From positions 1-48,058 of the forward strand of contig JAEPMY010000012.1 in the NCBI GenBank assembly GCA_017643685.1: a stretch of 48,058 bases of DNA, in the 5' to 3' direction. This DNA comes from Sneathiella sp. (lineage in GTDB: Bacteria; Pseudomonadota; Alphaproteobacteria; Sneathiellales; Sneathiellaceae). The translations under genes were made by a program, and so were the position numbers. The notes below the pieces were generated by a model. The model worked only from the letters and a program-made list of their open reading frames with translations. It was not told where the DNA came from and made no database searches. Positions 1 through 8,737 of this stretch are shown piece by piece; positions within the stretch are counted from its first letter, which is position 1; each line of letters starts with the position of its first letter.

Positions 1-424
1 AGGGCGCTTAAGCGGTCTTGAGTGGGTAAATGGCGATGCCATGTCTCTGCCGCTTCCGGATAAATCCGTAGATGCCTATACAATTGCTTTTGGCATTCGC
101 AATGTCACCGACATTCCCATGGCCCTTCGGGAGGCGCGCCGGGTGCTAAAGCCAGGCGGCCGTTTTATGTGCTTGGAATTTAGCAAGGTGACCATGCCGG
201 GCCTGAAAGAGTTTTATGATTTCTATTCTTTCAATCTGCTGCCTGAAATTGGCAAGGCGGTAGCCGGGGATCGGGAAAGCTATCAATATTTGGTAGAGAG
301 TATCCGAAAGTTTCCGGATGCAGATAAGTTTAAATCGATGATCGAAGAGGCTGGATTTGGTCAGGTGAAATACCGCACCTTATCTGGCGGCATTGCGGCC
401 ATTCATTCCGCTTGGCGGATATAG
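1..424 (+). CDS. ubiE: Demethylmenaquinone/ubiquinone methyltransferase UbiE, C-terminal part
   Basis: This is the last 140 codons of a class I SAM-dependent C-methyltransferase of ubiquinone/menaquinone synthesis. The reading frame is open to the left edge from base 2, so the N-terminal SAM-binding glycine loop lies outside the window. Visible family signatures are AFGIRNVTD and RVLKPGGRF followed by CLEFS. The carboxy end ([12 protein letters not shown]) is the usual UbiE terminus, so the 3' end is complete. The stop is 16 bases before ubiB, and ubiE-ubiB is the classic ubiquinone operon order. The ATG at 41 is an internal methionine, not the start. Confidence 0.95.
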   Translation, partial: GRLSGLEWVNGDAMSLPLPDKSVDAYTIAFGIRNVTDIPMALREARRVLKPGGRFMCLEFSKVTMPGLKEFYDFYSFNLLPEIGKAVAGDRESYQYLVESIRKFPDADKFKSMIEEAGFGQVKYRTLSGGIAAIHSAWRI

Positions 425-439
425 GCTCGGGGGCATATT

Positions 440-2047
440 TTGCGGAATAGTTTCACCAATATTTTGCGCGCCCTTTATGTTGTGCGGGTTTTGGCCCGTT
501 ACGATGCGCTGTTTCTCGTCGATGATATGGATCAGGTGCCGCTGCCTCTGAAAATTGTCCGGCGGATTGTCCCCTTATTTGCATTTGGCCGGCCGGTCGA
601 TAAATCATTGCGCCGGGGGGAGCGTCTTGCTCTTGCCTTGCAGGCGCTGGGGCCAAGTTTTATCAAATTGGGGCAGGCGCTTTCGGTTCGCGCCGATCTG
701 ATGGGGGAGGAAATTACTCAAGATCTGGGTAATTTGCGCGATAAATTGCCGCCGTTCCCATTTGAAGAAGCTAAGAAAACCGTTGAGCGGGAATTTGGCC
801 GTCCTCTTGACGAGATATACACCTCATTTGATGAGAAGCCCATTGCTGCGGCCTCGATTGCGCAGGTTCACTTTGCTGAAATTGAGGAAATGGCAACCAT
901 CGTGGATGAAAAGGGGGAGGAACGTCAGGAGCCTTTCCGCCGCAAAGTTGCCGTTAAAATTCTGCGCCCGGATATTGAAAAGGCGTTTGAGCGGGATTTG
1001 CAGCTTTTCTTCTGGATCGCCGATCTGGTGGAGCGTTTTCAGCCAGATTTTCGCCGTCTGCGCCCCCGTAAAATCGTCGAGATTCTGGAGCAGTCCGTAT
1101 CGTTAGAGATGGATTTGCGGATGGAGGCCGCCGCCGCTTCTGAAATGGCTGAAAATTTCGAGGGTGACCCCGAATTTTCCGTTCCCGCCATTGATTGGGA
1201 ACGCACAGGTCAGCGGGTTATGACGCAGGGCCGGGTTGAGGGGATTAGTCTCTCCAACCGGGAGGCGTTAAGAGAAGCGGATATCGATTTTGAAAAGCTG
1301 TCCGCCATTGTAATCCGTGTCTTTTTGCATCAGGTCTTGCGGGATGGGTTTTTCCACGCGGATATGCACCACGGGAACCTCTTTGTAACGCCAGAGGGGA
1401 AGTTGATCGCCGTTGATTTTGGCATCATGGGCCGAATGGATATGGAAACCCGCCTCTTTATGGCGGAAATGCTGTATGCGTTTCTAACCGGTGATTACCG
1501 CCGCGCCGCCGAAGTTCATTTTGAAGCGGGTTATGTGCCAAAAGGCAAGTCATTGGACGCCTTTACTCAGGCCTGCCGTTCCATTGGGGAGCCGATTTTA
1601 GGCAAACCGGTGAATGAAATCTCAATTGGTCGTCTGCTTATTCAGCTTTTCCAGATCACAGAAACCTTTGAAATGGAAACCCAGCCGCAATTGTTATTGC
1701 TGCAAAAAACCATGGTCACCGCTGAAGGGGTGGCCCATAGCCTGAATAACAATGTGAATTTCTGGGAAGTCTCCTATCCAACTGTAGAAGAGTGGATGCG
1801 GGAGAATATGGGACCAGAGGCCCGCATTGCCCAGATTGTGAATGACGGGATGTCTTTTGCCCGGAAATTACCATCGCTTGTAAGCCGGGCGGATCGGATA
1901 TTGACGCGGATGGAAGAGGAAGCCCACGAGGCGGACCTGAATAAATTGAAGCGTGCCCGTCTGGATCACCGCGGATTAGGGCCTGTCTATTTTATCTGTG
2001 GATTGGCTGCGGGGATCTCGGCAACGGTGCTTTATCTGCTGTCATAA
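440..2047 (+). CDS. ubiB: Ubiquinone biosynthesis protein UbiB (atypical kinase/ATPase)
   Basis: A 535-residue member of the ABC1/ADCK/UbiB atypical kinase family, needed for the hydroxylation stage of ubiquinone synthesis at the inner membrane. Visible features are the family KxGQ motif (KLGQ, about 76-79), the Ala-rich loop AAASIAQVH (about 136-144) that replaces the kinase P-loop, a VAVK lysine (about 173), the catalytic segment HADMHHGN (about 307-313) and the VDFG metal-binding motif (about 325-328). A C-terminal hydrophobic segment (about 515-535) should anchor it in the membrane. The start is a TTG, chosen because a G-rich ribosome-binding site (428-433) lies just upstream and the family N-terminus follows directly. 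It is co-transcribed with ubiE. Confidence 0.95.
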   Translation: MRNSFTNILRALYVVRVLARYDALFLVDDMDQVPLPLKIVRRIVPLFAFGRPVDKSLRRGERLALALQALGPSFIKLGQALSVRADLMGEEITQDLGNLRDKLPPFPFEEAKKTVEREFGRPLDEIYTSFDEKPIAAASIAQVHFAEIEEMATIVDEKGEERQEPFRRKVAVKILRPDIEKAFERDLQLFFWIADLVERFQPDFRRLRPRKIVEILEQSVSLEMDLRMEAAAASEMAENFEGDPEFSVPAIDWERTGQRVMTQGRVEGISLSNREALREADIDFEKLSAIVIRVFLHQVLRDGFFHADMHHGNLFVTPEGKLIAVDFGIMGRMDMETRLFMAEMLYAFLTGDYRRAAEVHFEAGYVPKGKSLDAFTQACRSIGEPILGKPVNEISIGRLLIQLFQITETFEMETQPQLLLLQKTMVTAEGVAHSLNNNVNFWEVSYPTVEEWMRENMGPEARIAQIVNDGMSFARKLPSLVSRADRILTRMEEEAHEADLNKLKRARLDHRGLGPVYFICGLAAGISATVLYLLS

Positions 2048-2078
2048 AGCGGACAACAAAATTTCGTAAAATAAACAC

Positions 2079-2107
2079 TTGCACACAAAATTTCTGGTTA
2101 CTATTTT
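2079..2107 (+). promoter_or_regulatory. Putative sigma-70 promoter of coaBC
   Basis: TTGCAC (2079-2084) and TATTTT (2102-2107) are separated by exactly 17 bases in the AT-rich ubiB-coaBC gap. Transcription would start about 30 bases before the coaBC GTG codon. A 12-base direct repeat, GTAAAATAAACA, flanks the promoter at 2066-2077 and 2125-2136. The assignment is by consensus match only. Confidence 0.45.
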
Positions 2108-2144
2108 ATTTACATCTTTGGTGAGTAAAATAAACAGGTGATCC

Positions 2145-3350
2145 GTGAGCCAACAGAAATCTGTGCTGCTGATTATAGGTGGGGGTATTGCCGCCTATAA
2201 GTCCCTTGAATTGATCCGCCTGTTATCAAAGGGCGGGGTGAAGACCCGCGCTATCCTGACCGAGGCGGGATCACAATTTGTCACGCCGCTGTCTGTATCT
2301 GCTCTCACCGGGGAAAAAGTATTTGGGGATTTATTCTCCCTGACGGATGAAGCTGAAATGGGGCATATCGAATTGTCCCGTAGCGCAGATCTGGTTGTTG
2401 TGGCGCCAGCCACCGCAGATCTGATGGCAAAGATGGCCAACGGCCATGCCAACGATCTGGCGTCCACCACCTTGATGGCAACAGACACAGAGGTGCTGAT
2501 TGCCCCGGCCATGAATGTGCGGATGTGGGACCATCCAGCAACGCAGCGGAACCTTGCCACCTTGAAGCAGGATGGGGTGAGGGTTGTTGGCCCTGATGAG
2601 GGGGATATGGCGTGCGGAGAATTTGGCCCCGGACGTTTGAGCGAGCCAGCTGTAATTGCCGATCAGATTTTCAGTTATTTCACTCAAAAGGCCGGACCGC
2701 TTGCGGGGAAATCCTTCCTGGTGACGGCAGGTCCAACTCACGAGCCAATAGACCCGGTTCGCTATATTGCCAACCGATCCTCAGGTAAGCAGGGCTATGC
2801 GATCGCGGCAGAGCTCTCAAAGCTTGGGGCAGATGTCACACTCATTTCGGGTCCGACACGATTGGATGCTCCGGCCGGTGTTACCCGTGTTGAGGTAGAA
2901 AGCGCAACAGACATGCTGCTGGCGACTGAACGGGCTTTGCCCGTTGATGGCGCTGTGTTTGCGGCAGCGGTTGCCGACTGGCGTGTTGCCAATCAGGCGG
3001 ATCAGAAAATCAAGAAGCAGTCTGGCGGGGACTTACCCGATCTGGCGCTGGCGGAAAATCCGGATATCCTTGCGACCATCAGCAATCATGCGGAAAAGCG
3101 TCCCTCTCTTGTGGTTGGTTTTGCTGCTGAGACCCAGACCGTTATTGAAAATGCTCAGAAGAAGCTGGCCAAAAAGGCTTGTGACTGGATTGTCGCCAAT
3201 GATGTGAGCCCTGAGACAGGCACCTTTGGCGGGGATCAGAACCGGGTCCATCTTATTTCAAAAACCGGGGTCGAAGACTGGCCCCTGCAATCAAAAGCGG
3301 ATGTGGCTAAAAATCTGGCCCAACGCATCGCAGATCATTTTGGAGAATAA
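2145..3350 (+). CDS. coaBC: Bifunctional phosphopantothenoylcysteine decarboxylase / phosphopantothenate-cysteine ligase
   Basis: A 401-residue fusion (Dfp) catalysing two consecutive steps of coenzyme A synthesis: ligation of cysteine to 4'-phosphopantothenate, then FMN-dependent decarboxylation to 4'-phosphopantetheine. The N-terminal CoaC half shows GGGIAAYKS, the catalytic histidine in [11 protein letters not shown] (H74), PAMNVRMW (121-128) and the active-site cysteine in [12 protein letters not shown] (C157). The CoaB half begins near 190 with [15 protein letters not shown] and NRSSGKQG, and has the KIKK lysines. The GTG start at 2145 follows an AGGTG ribosome-binding site. It overlaps nothing and is followed by dut after 4 bases, so the two are probably one transcript. 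Confidence 0.96.
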   Translation: MSQQKSVLLIIGGGIAAYKSLELIRLLSKGGVKTRAILTEAGSQFVTPLSVSALTGEKVFGDLFSLTDEAEMGHIELSRSADLVVVAPATADLMAKMANGHANDLASTTLMATDTEVLIAPAMNVRMWDHPATQRNLATLKQDGVRVVGPDEGDMACGEFGPGRLSEPAVIADQIFSYFTQKAGPLAGKSFLVTAGPTHEPIDPVRYIANRSSGKQGYAIAAELSKLGADVTLISGPTRLDAPAGVTRVEVESATDMLLATERALPVDGAVFAAAVADWRVANQADQKIKKQSGGDLPDLALAENPDILATISNHAEKRPSLVVGFAAETQTVIENAQKKLAKKACDWIVANDVSPETGTFGGDQNRVHLISKTGVEDWPLQSKADVAKNLAQRIADHFGE

Positions 3351-3354
3351 ATTT

Positions 3355-3819
3355 ATGTCATCGGTTCCAGTCCAGATCACCCGTTTGCCTCACGCGGCGG
3401 ATTTACCGCTGCCGCGCTATGAGACAGAGGGCAGCGCCGGAATGGATGTGGTTGCAGCGGTTGATGCGCCTGTGACCATCCCGGCGGGCGCCCGTGCGTT
3501 GATCCCGACAGGTTTCAAAGTTGCTATTCCGCAAGGCTATGAAATTCAGGTTCGCCCCCGTTCAGGGCTGGCGTTGAAAAAAGGGATTTCACTGCCAAAT
3601 ACACCGGGTACCATTGATGCGGATTATCGCGGTGAAGTGGGAATTATCCTGATTAACCACGGGGAAGAGGCATTTGAAGTGGCACGCGGCGATCGCATTG
3701 CGCAGCTTGTGTTGGCCCCGGTGACCATTGCCACTTGGGTTGAGGTGGACCAGTTATCAGAGACAGCACGGGGCGAGGGCGGTTTTGGCTCCACCGGTGT
3801 TGCTGCGGTGAAAGGATAA
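3355..3819 (+). CDS. dut: Deoxyuridine 5'-triphosphate nucleotidohydrolase (dUTPase)
   Basis: A 154-residue trimeric dUTPase that hydrolyses dUTP to dUMP and pyrophosphate, keeping uracil out of DNA and feeding dTMP synthesis. All five family motifs are visible: AGMDVVA (29-35), PRSGLA (68-73), [11 protein letters not shown] (85-95, with the catalytic Asp at 88), RIAQLVL (114-120) and the C-terminal lid [10 protein letters not shown] (139-148). The ATG at 3355 is preceded by GGAG (3342-3345). The frame stays open further upstream inside coaBC, but that extension does not resemble dUTPase. The gene lies immediately after coaBC, the usual dfp-dut order. Confidence 0.97.
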   Translation: MSSVPVQITRLPHAADLPLPRYETEGSAGMDVVAAVDAPVTIPAGARALIPTGFKVAIPQGYEIQVRPRSGLALKKGISLPNTPGTIDADYRGEVGIILINHGEEAFEVARGDRIAQLVLAPVTIATWVEVDQLSETARGEGGFGSTGVAAVKG

Positions 3820-3825
3820 TTTAAT

Positions 3826-4278
3826 ATGCTTCAATTGCCGAAAAAAATGCTGTACGCGCTGGAAGCGGTGGTGGATATCGCCTTTCACGCAAGGCCAGAT
3901 CCGGTGCAGTCCAAAGAAATTACCCAACGCCAGGGAATTCCGCAGCGATATCTGGAGCAGGTCATGCAACAGCTTGTGCATGCGGGCATTCTAAAGGGTG
4001 TGCGGGGTCCTCGCGGCGGTTACCGTCTCGCGCGGGAGCGTCGCCGCATTACCGCAGGCGATATTATTCGCGTCATCAGTGATGCGGACAGTCTGGAGAG
4101 CGGAGAGCAGATTTTCTCATCAGAGATTGGACAAAAAGTGGTCGCCCCCTTGTGGACGGATGCGCAAAACGCACTCCTGAAGCAGCTGGATCGGGTCACT
4201 TTGGAAGACCTCTGTAAGGATATTGAGCAGAACTGTAGCAGTTCAGGTCCTCAAAATATCAGTGATTTCAACATCTAA
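3826..4278 (+). CDS. Rrf2-family transcriptional regulator (CymR-like)
   Basis: A 150-residue Rrf2-type DNA-binding protein. The N-terminal winged helix is recognisable from KKMLYALEAVVDIA, a helix-turn-helix around IPQRYLEQVMQQL, and the wing VRGPRGGYRLAR. The three closely spaced cysteines that ligate an iron-sulfur cluster in IscR or NsrR are absent from the region near residues 90-105. The only cysteines are two near the C-terminus (LCKDIEQNC). A cysteine-free Rrf2 protein directly upstream of cysK resembles CymR, which senses cysteine status through CysK in Firmicutes. That role here is inferred. It lies 6 bases after dut and 41 bases before cysK. Confidence 0.85.
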   Translation: MLQLPKKMLYALEAVVDIAFHARPDPVQSKEITQRQGIPQRYLEQVMQQLVHAGILKGVRGPRGGYRLARERRRITAGDIIRVISDADSLESGEQIFSSEIGQKVVAPLWTDAQNALLKQLDRVTLEDLCKDIEQNCSSSGPQNISDFNI

Positions 4279-4319
4279 GGCGGCGCAGGCGCTGACCTCT
4301 ATTGAATAGGAACAAGTCG

Positions 4320-5273
4320 ATGAACAAGAACCCATCACGCGGCAAAATTTACGACAGCATTATCGACACGATCGGCGCAACACCGTTGGTTCGTGTGGGC
4401 CGTTTCGCTAAAGATCGCGGCGCAAAAGCCAATCTTTTGCTGAAACTGGAATTTTTCAACCCTCTGGCGTCCGTTAAGGATCGTATCTCTATCGCCATGA
4501 TTGAGGCGATGGAAGAGGCTGGTAAAATCAACGAAGGCACCAAAATTATCGAGCCAACATCCGGCAATACGGGCGTCGGGCTTGCCTTCGTTTGTGCTGC
4601 CAAAGGATATGACCTGACACTGGTGATGCCAGAGAGCATGTCCATTGAGCGCCGTAAAATGTTCAAACTGTTGGGCGCTAATCTGGAACTGACCGAAGCG
4701 GCCAAAGGCATGAACGGTGCGGTTGTCCGTGCGCAGGAAATGGTTGAGGAATATGGCAACGCCATTATCCCGCAGCAGTTTGAAAACCCGGCAAACCCGG
4801 CTGTTCATAAAGTAACTACTGCCGAGGAAATCTGGGAAGATACAGACGGTACCGTTGATGCGGTTGTTATGGGTGTTGGAACAGGCGGAACGCTGACCGG
4901 TGTGGGTAGTGTTTTGAAACAGAAAAACCCGAACATTAAAATCATTGCTGTGGAGCCAGAAGACAGCCCGATTATTTCTGGCGGAAATCCGGGCCCGCAC
5001 AAAATTCAGGGTATTGGTGCCAACTTTATTCCGGGCAACCTGAACCGTGACCTGATTGACGAAGTTCTGACCATCGGCAATGAAACAGCGTTTGAGACAG
5101 CCCGCGCGGTTGCCCGTGAAGAGGGTATTCCTGTGGGTATTTCCTCTGGTGCGGCCCTTGCGGCAGCGCTGGAATTGGCAGAGCGTGAGGATATGGCAGG
5201 CAAAAATATTGTTGTCATCATCCCATCCTTTGCTGAGCGCTACCTGTCTACAGCCTTGTTTGACGGGATCTAA
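4320..5273 (+). CDS. cysK: Cysteine synthase A (O-acetylserine sulfhydrylase)
   Basis: A 317-residue PLP enzyme of fold type II that makes L-cysteine from O-acetylserine and sulfide in the cytosol. Visible features are the PLP lysine in NPLASVKDR (K53), the substrate loop PTSGNTG (79-85), the phosphate-binding GTGGTLTG (187-194) and GISSGAA near the C-terminal third. The ATG at 4320 is preferred over an in-frame TTG at 4302 because AGGA sits 7-8 bases before the ATG. The upstream Rrf2 regulator and the moeB-like gene 2 bases downstream suggest a sulfur-metabolism transcript. Confidence 0.96.
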   Translation: MNKNPSRGKIYDSIIDTIGATPLVRVGRFAKDRGAKANLLLKLEFFNPLASVKDRISIAMIEAMEEAGKINEGTKIIEPTSGNTGVGLAFVCAAKGYDLTLVMPESMSIERRKMFKLLGANLELTEAAKGMNGAVVRAQEMVEEYGNAIIPQQFENPANPAVHKVTTAEEIWEDTDGTVDAVVMGVGTGGTLTGVGSVLKQKNPNIKIIAVEPEDSPIISGGNPGPHKIQGIGANFIPGNLNRDLIDEVLTIGNETAFETARAVAREEGIPVGISSGAALAAALELAEREDMAGKNIVVIIPSFAERYLSTALFDGI

Positions 5274-5275
5274 GC

Positions 5276-6076
5276 ATGAGCCTTACTGACGATCAGCTTG
5301 ACCGATATGCCCGCCATCTTGTCCTTAGGGAAGTGGGCGGTATGGGGCAGCGTAAATTGCTGTCTTCCAAAGTGCTGGTCGTTGGGGCGGGGGGGCTTGG
5401 CTCCCCGCTGGTTCTTTATCTGGCGGCGGCCGGTGTTGGTACCATTGGTGTGGTCGATGATGATCATGTGGACCTCAGTAATCTGCAGCGTCAGATCGCC
5501 CATGGGACAGATGACATCGGCACCGCCAAAGTTCTCAGTGCAAAAGCGGCGGTTCATCGGATTAACCCAGACGTTAATCTCATTCCACATGAGACGCGGC
5601 TTACAGCAGAAAATGCCCGTGACCTGTTTGATGGGTATGATCTGATCGCAGATGGTTCGGATAATTTCAACACGCGCTTTTTGATCAATGATCTTTGCTA
5701 TTTCATGAAGAAACCATTGGTGAGTGCCGCCATGTTGCAGTTTGAAGGGCAGCTTTCCACCTATAAAGCCTATCAGGGCGGCGACCATCCTTGCTATCGC
5801 TGTATTTTCCCGGCGCCGCCGCCACCTGATGTGGCGCAAACCTGCGGGGAAGCCGGTATTCTGGGCGCACTTGCCGGGACAATGGGATCCTTGCAGGCAA
5901 CCGAGGTCTTAAAAGAGCTTCTGGATATTGGGGACAGCATGTCCGGTCAGCTATTGATCTATGATGCGCTCTATACAGATTTTCGCAAAGTGAAGGTGCG
6001 TCCGGACCCTAAATGCGCCCTTTGTAGCAGTTCTGCGACGATTTCTGACCCAACAGATATCACTAAATCCGCTTAA
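5276..6076 (+). CDS. moeB: MoeB/ThiF-family adenylyltransferase
   Basis: A 266-residue E1-like enzyme that adenylates the C-terminal Gly-Gly of a sulfur-carrier protein such as MoaD or ThiS. Visible are the nucleotide-binding loop GAGGLGSP (37-44), the Asp after the second strand (VVDDD, about 60-63), LQRQ (70-73), the catalytic Asp of ADGSDNFNTR (D130), two zinc CxxC pairs (C173/C176 and C247/C250) and a conserved cysteine in QTCGEAG (C190). The C-terminal rhodanese domain of MOCS3-type proteins is absent. It follows cysK by 2 bases, so it may serve sulfur transfer for molybdopterin, thiamine or cysteine. Its stop codon overlaps that of the convergent gene in a shared TTAA. Confidence 0.92.
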   Translation: MSLTDDQLDRYARHLVLREVGGMGQRKLLSSKVLVVGAGGLGSPLVLYLAAAGVGTIGVVDDDHVDLSNLQRQIAHGTDDIGTAKVLSAKAAVHRINPDVNLIPHETRLTAENARDLFDGYDLIADGSDNFNTRFLINDLCYFMKKPLVSAAMLQFEGQLSTYKAYQGGDHPCYRCIFPAPPPPDVAQTCGEAGILGALAGTMGSLQATEVLKELLDIGDSMSGQLLIYDALYTDFRKVKVRPDPKCALCSSSATISDPTDITKSA

Positions 6077-6882
6077 GAGATCGGTTTTCCCATTAGAAAA
6101 CCGGTTTTCCGGAGCATGGGAATATCCCGAAATCCATATTTTTCAAAGATTTCGTCCAGCCGTCCGTTCGTTTTCAGGCGCTGCAAACCCTGCTCAAACT
6201 TGAAAGAGAGGCCAAGGCGCTTTTCCGTGACGGGTGAAAAGGCGATATATGTGGGTTGGGGCGGTGTAACCTGACCTGCAATTTTTAGCTGATCCTGCAG
6301 CTTCATTTCCTGTATTTTGTTCATCAGAACATTGCGGTCGTCAAAAAACACGTCTGCGCGTCCCGCCGATAACATCCGAAGGGCTTTGTTGGTGGCATCC
6401 TGACCGTGTAAATGTGTGGTCGTAATGGTTCGGTCAACCTCTAGAAAACGATCAATTCCAGGGCCATAGCTATACCCTTGAATAAGCAGGATATGCATAT
6501 TCTGCATATCGCGGGGGGTGGCATAGGACCAGTTTTTATCTTTTTTTACCAGCGCCACATTCTCTGAAAAGCCGATGTTGTTTTCAGGGTAAACGAGCTT
6601 TTCACTCTCCCCGCGGAGGGCACCAAACACACCATCTATACCGCCAGACTCAGCTAATTCCACCGCGCGGCGATAAGGGAGGGTTTTGTAGGTTACATCT
6701 ATGTCAAAGAAGGCGAGTGCCTCACGGGCGACCTCTACCTGAAACCCTTCTTTGTTTGACTGCGGGGTGCAGTTATAGGGGCACCAAGGGTCTGCAGACA
6801 GGATAATTTCCTCGGCGCGGGCCGAAATTGCCAATACCAAAAGGCTGGCAATTAGAAATATCCTCGTTCTCCAGATCTTCAT
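6073..6882 (-). CDS. Periplasmic solute-binding protein, family 3-like
   Basis: A 269-residue secreted protein with the bilobed fold of amino-acid-type solute-binding proteins. A signal peptide is clear: basic residues, a hydrophobic stretch, then cleavage after SARA, about residue 23. The mature start has WCPYNC (two cysteines), followed by family-like segments such as GFQVEVAREAL, GIDGVFGALRGE and GRADVFFDDRNV, and a C-terminal KTNGRLDEIFEKYGF. No ABC permease or ATPase is adjacent, so it may be an orphan receptor or a sensor of polar compounds rather than part of an importer. The ATG at 6882 is preferred over an in-frame GTG at 6894 because GGA lies 7 bases upstream of it. The ligand is unknown. 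Confidence 0.82.
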   Translation of the reverse strand: MKIWRTRIFLIASLLVLAISARAEEIILSADPWCPYNCTPQSNKEGFQVEVAREALAFFDIDVTYKTLPYRRAVELAESGGIDGVFGALRGESEKLVYPENNIGFSENVALVKKDKNWSYATPRDMQNMHILLIQGYSYGPGIDRFLEVDRTITTTHLHGQDATNKALRMLSAGRADVFFDDRNVLMNKIQEMKLQDQLKIAGQVTPPQPTYIAFSPVTEKRLGLSFKFEQGLQRLKTNGRLDEIFEKYGFRDIPMLRKTGFLMGKPIS

Positions 6883-6951
6883 AAAGAGGTCCACTAAACG
6901 GTAATCAACAGGTTTTCAGTCTAACAGAGATAAACGCTCTCGTGCAAAAAA

Positions 6952-6974
6952 AAATCACTATTATCTTAATAGTG
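6952..6974 (-). terminator. Terminator overlapping the AEC-transporter stop codon
   Basis: CACTATTA (6956-6963) and TAATAGTG (6967-6974) form a perfect 8-bp stem with a 3-base loop. Read on the minus strand, a run of nine T residues follows directly. The stop codon of the AEC gene (6961-6963) lies inside the stem. The stem is AT-rich, so efficiency may be moderate. Confidence 0.6.
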
Positions 6975-7902
6975 GTGTGAAGTGCGCCATAGCAAGCGCC
7001 ACGGTTACAGGCAAAGTGATCATGGATAGGAAGGTTTGAATGGTAATGATGGCGGCCATAACTTTCTCGTCGCTCCCCAGCTGGCGGGCGAGGGCGTAGC
7101 CGGAACTGGCGGTCGGAACCGCCCCATAAATCAGCAGGATCACCGCCGCAGGTCCATCCAAACCAGTGATTAATATGACGCCCAGCATAACCGCCGGAAA
7201 AACGATCATCTTGCCAAAGGTGGAAAGGATGAGTGATTTTGTCTCTGCTTTCATGGCGCGAATGTGTAAGCCCGCCCCCACACAGAGAAGTGCAAAAGGC
7301 AATGCCGCGCGGGAAATAATATCCGCCATATCGTGAATAACGGGCAGCGGACCGATCCCCGTCAAATTCAAGAGTACCCCAGCGCCGATCGCAATCAGAA
7401 GCGGGTTTCGGATCAGTTCCTGAATAAGGCGGCGTTTCAGATCCCCATTTTCATTGCCTTGATAGGTAACAAGGGCGCTGACACAGAAAAGGTTGGTTGG
7501 CGGCACCAGTAAAGAGGTGGCAACCGCCGCGATAAGCAACCCTTCGTTCCCAAAAAGCATGTCAGCGGTCGCAAAGGCGATAAAGGTATTATGGCGGGTT
7601 GCCCCCTGAAACAGAGATCCGCCAACCTTGTTGGAGATGCCAAATAACTTGGTGGTGACAACGGCAAAAACCGCACAAAGAGTGAGCGCCCCAATTAAGG
7701 CAATTGCGTAAGGGCCAACCAGATCCCCCCCAAGCGGCGCAGTTGTTGTTCTGAAAAAAAGCAGTGCCGGGAATAGTACCCAATAGGTGACCTTGTCGGC
7801 CATAGGCCAGAAGCCTTCCCCCGGAAAAGCATTTCGGCGCAGCAAATAGCCCAAAATGAGCAACAGGAAGATGGGCAGAATGGAGAGGGACACAGACCAC
7901 AT
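6961..7902 (-). CDS. AEC (auxin efflux carrier)-family transporter
   Basis: A 313-residue polytopic inner-membrane protein with about ten hydrophobic segments in two halves. The family pattern is visible: an N-terminal SILPIFLLLILGYLLRR, KVTYWVLFPALLFF, and a C-terminal half with GAVPTASSGYALARQLG and TIQTFLSMITLPV. Bacterial members export or exchange organic anions such as malate or malonate, but the substrate cannot be read from sequence. No dedicated regulator is adjacent. It lies downstream of the HAD gene on the same strand with an 88-base gap that shows nothing distinctive. Confidence 0.88.
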   Translation of the reverse strand: MWSVSLSILPIFLLLILGYLLRRNAFPGEGFWPMADKVTYWVLFPALLFFRTTTAPLGGDLVGPYAIALIGALTLCAVFAVVTTKLFGISNKVGGSLFQGATRHNTFIAFATADMLFGNEGLLIAAVATSLLVPPTNLFCVSALVTYQGNENGDLKRRLIQELIRNPLLIAIGAGVLLNLTGIGPLPVIHDMADIISRAALPFALLCVGAGLHIRAMKAETKSLILSTFGKMIVFPAVMLGVILITGLDGPAAVILLIYGAVPTASSGYALARQLGSDEKVMAAIITIQTFLSMITLPVTVALAMAHFTPLLR

Positions 7903-7990
7903 GGCGGGGAATCCGAGGGTGAAAAGTTGTTATTTTTAATCACATTAGGATCAAGCCGCCAAGCATGTCAAATAGCAAGCGTTGTTCGCG

Positions 7991-8638
7991 CTATTTTGGC
8001 TCAAACCGTTCATGAACATGGTGCAGGCTGTCAACCACCTCGTGACCCAGGGCCCGCACATCTGCAGATGGGTCCACTAGATCGGGTATTTGAAATACCA
8101 GCATGCCGGCGGCGTGGGCGGCGCGCACCCCATTATCGCTATCTTCCAGTGCCAGACAATGCCCCGGTTTGGTTCTAATGGCGTCGGCAGCTTTCAGATA
8201 AATTTCCGGATGTGGCTTACTGTCGGTCACCATATCCCCGCCGACCAAATCATCAAAAAAATGCAGAATGCCTGCGTTTTCAAGCTTGGATCTTGCGGTT
8301 TTTTGGGCGGTTGATGTGGCAACTGCCGTTGGAATGCCCCAACTTTTCAGGTCTTTTAGAAGCGGGATGACGCCGGCCTTGGTTGGCACTGGTTTCAGGA
8401 TTGCTTCCTCGCGGTAGGCCGCATTCCAATGGGGGATCAGGTTACTGTCTTTATAGCCGGGTAAAAATTCAGCCAAAATCAGATCAATTTTCTGCATGTT
8501 GCAGCCAATGCAGCGGCGATAGACATCCATATCGAACGTGAGGCCCAAATCGCGGCATACTTCCTTGAAGGTGCGCAGCGCGATCACTTCCGTATCCAGA
8601 AGCAGACCATCCATATCAAAAATAACCGCGTCTCTCAT
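7991..8638 (-). CDS. HAD-superfamily hydrolase, subfamily IA (phosphatase)
   Basis: A 215-residue haloacid dehalogenase-type phosphatase. Motif I is FDMDGLLLDTE (nucleophile Asp8, acid Asp10), motif II is VATSTAQ, and motif IV is ALEDSDNGVRAAHAAGM. The cap domain between motifs I and II resembles beta-phosphoglucomutase or sugar-phosphatase relatives. The substrate is not determinable. It is on the minus strand downstream of pckA, but a strong terminator at 8685-8712 separates the two, so it probably has its own promoter. Confidence 0.88.
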   Translation of the reverse strand: MRDAVIFDMDGLLLDTEVIALRTFKEVCRDLGLTFDMDVYRRCIGCNMQKIDLILAEFLPGYKDSNLIPHWNAAYREEAILKPVPTKAGVIPLLKDLKSWGIPTAVATSTAQKTARSKLENAGILHFFDDLVGGDMVTDSKPHPEIYLKAADAIRTKPGHCLALEDSDNGVRAAHAAGMLVFQIPDLVDPSADVRALGHEVVDSLHHVHERFEPK

Positions 8639-8684
8639 AGAGTATCCTTCAGAAGCCAGTTTGGTTGAAGGCTGTATAACATGA

Positions 8685-8712
8685 AAAAGCCCCGGATTTC
8701 TCCGGGGCTTTT
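8685..8712 (-). terminator. Rho-independent terminator of pckA
   Basis: AAAAGCCCCGGA (8685-8696) and TCCGGGGCTTTT (8701-8712) form a perfect 12-bp stem with loop TTTC, ending in T runs in both directions. It begins 25 bases beyond the pckA stop codon on the minus strand. Confidence 0.9.
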
Positions 8713-8737
8713 GTCAGCTGAGGATTTTTTTATTATC

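Noticed and set aside
4335-5000. Long open frame on the minus strand inside cysK
   Set aside because: It is a shadow of a clearly real gene on the other strand, with no recognisable protein family and no ribosome-binding site.
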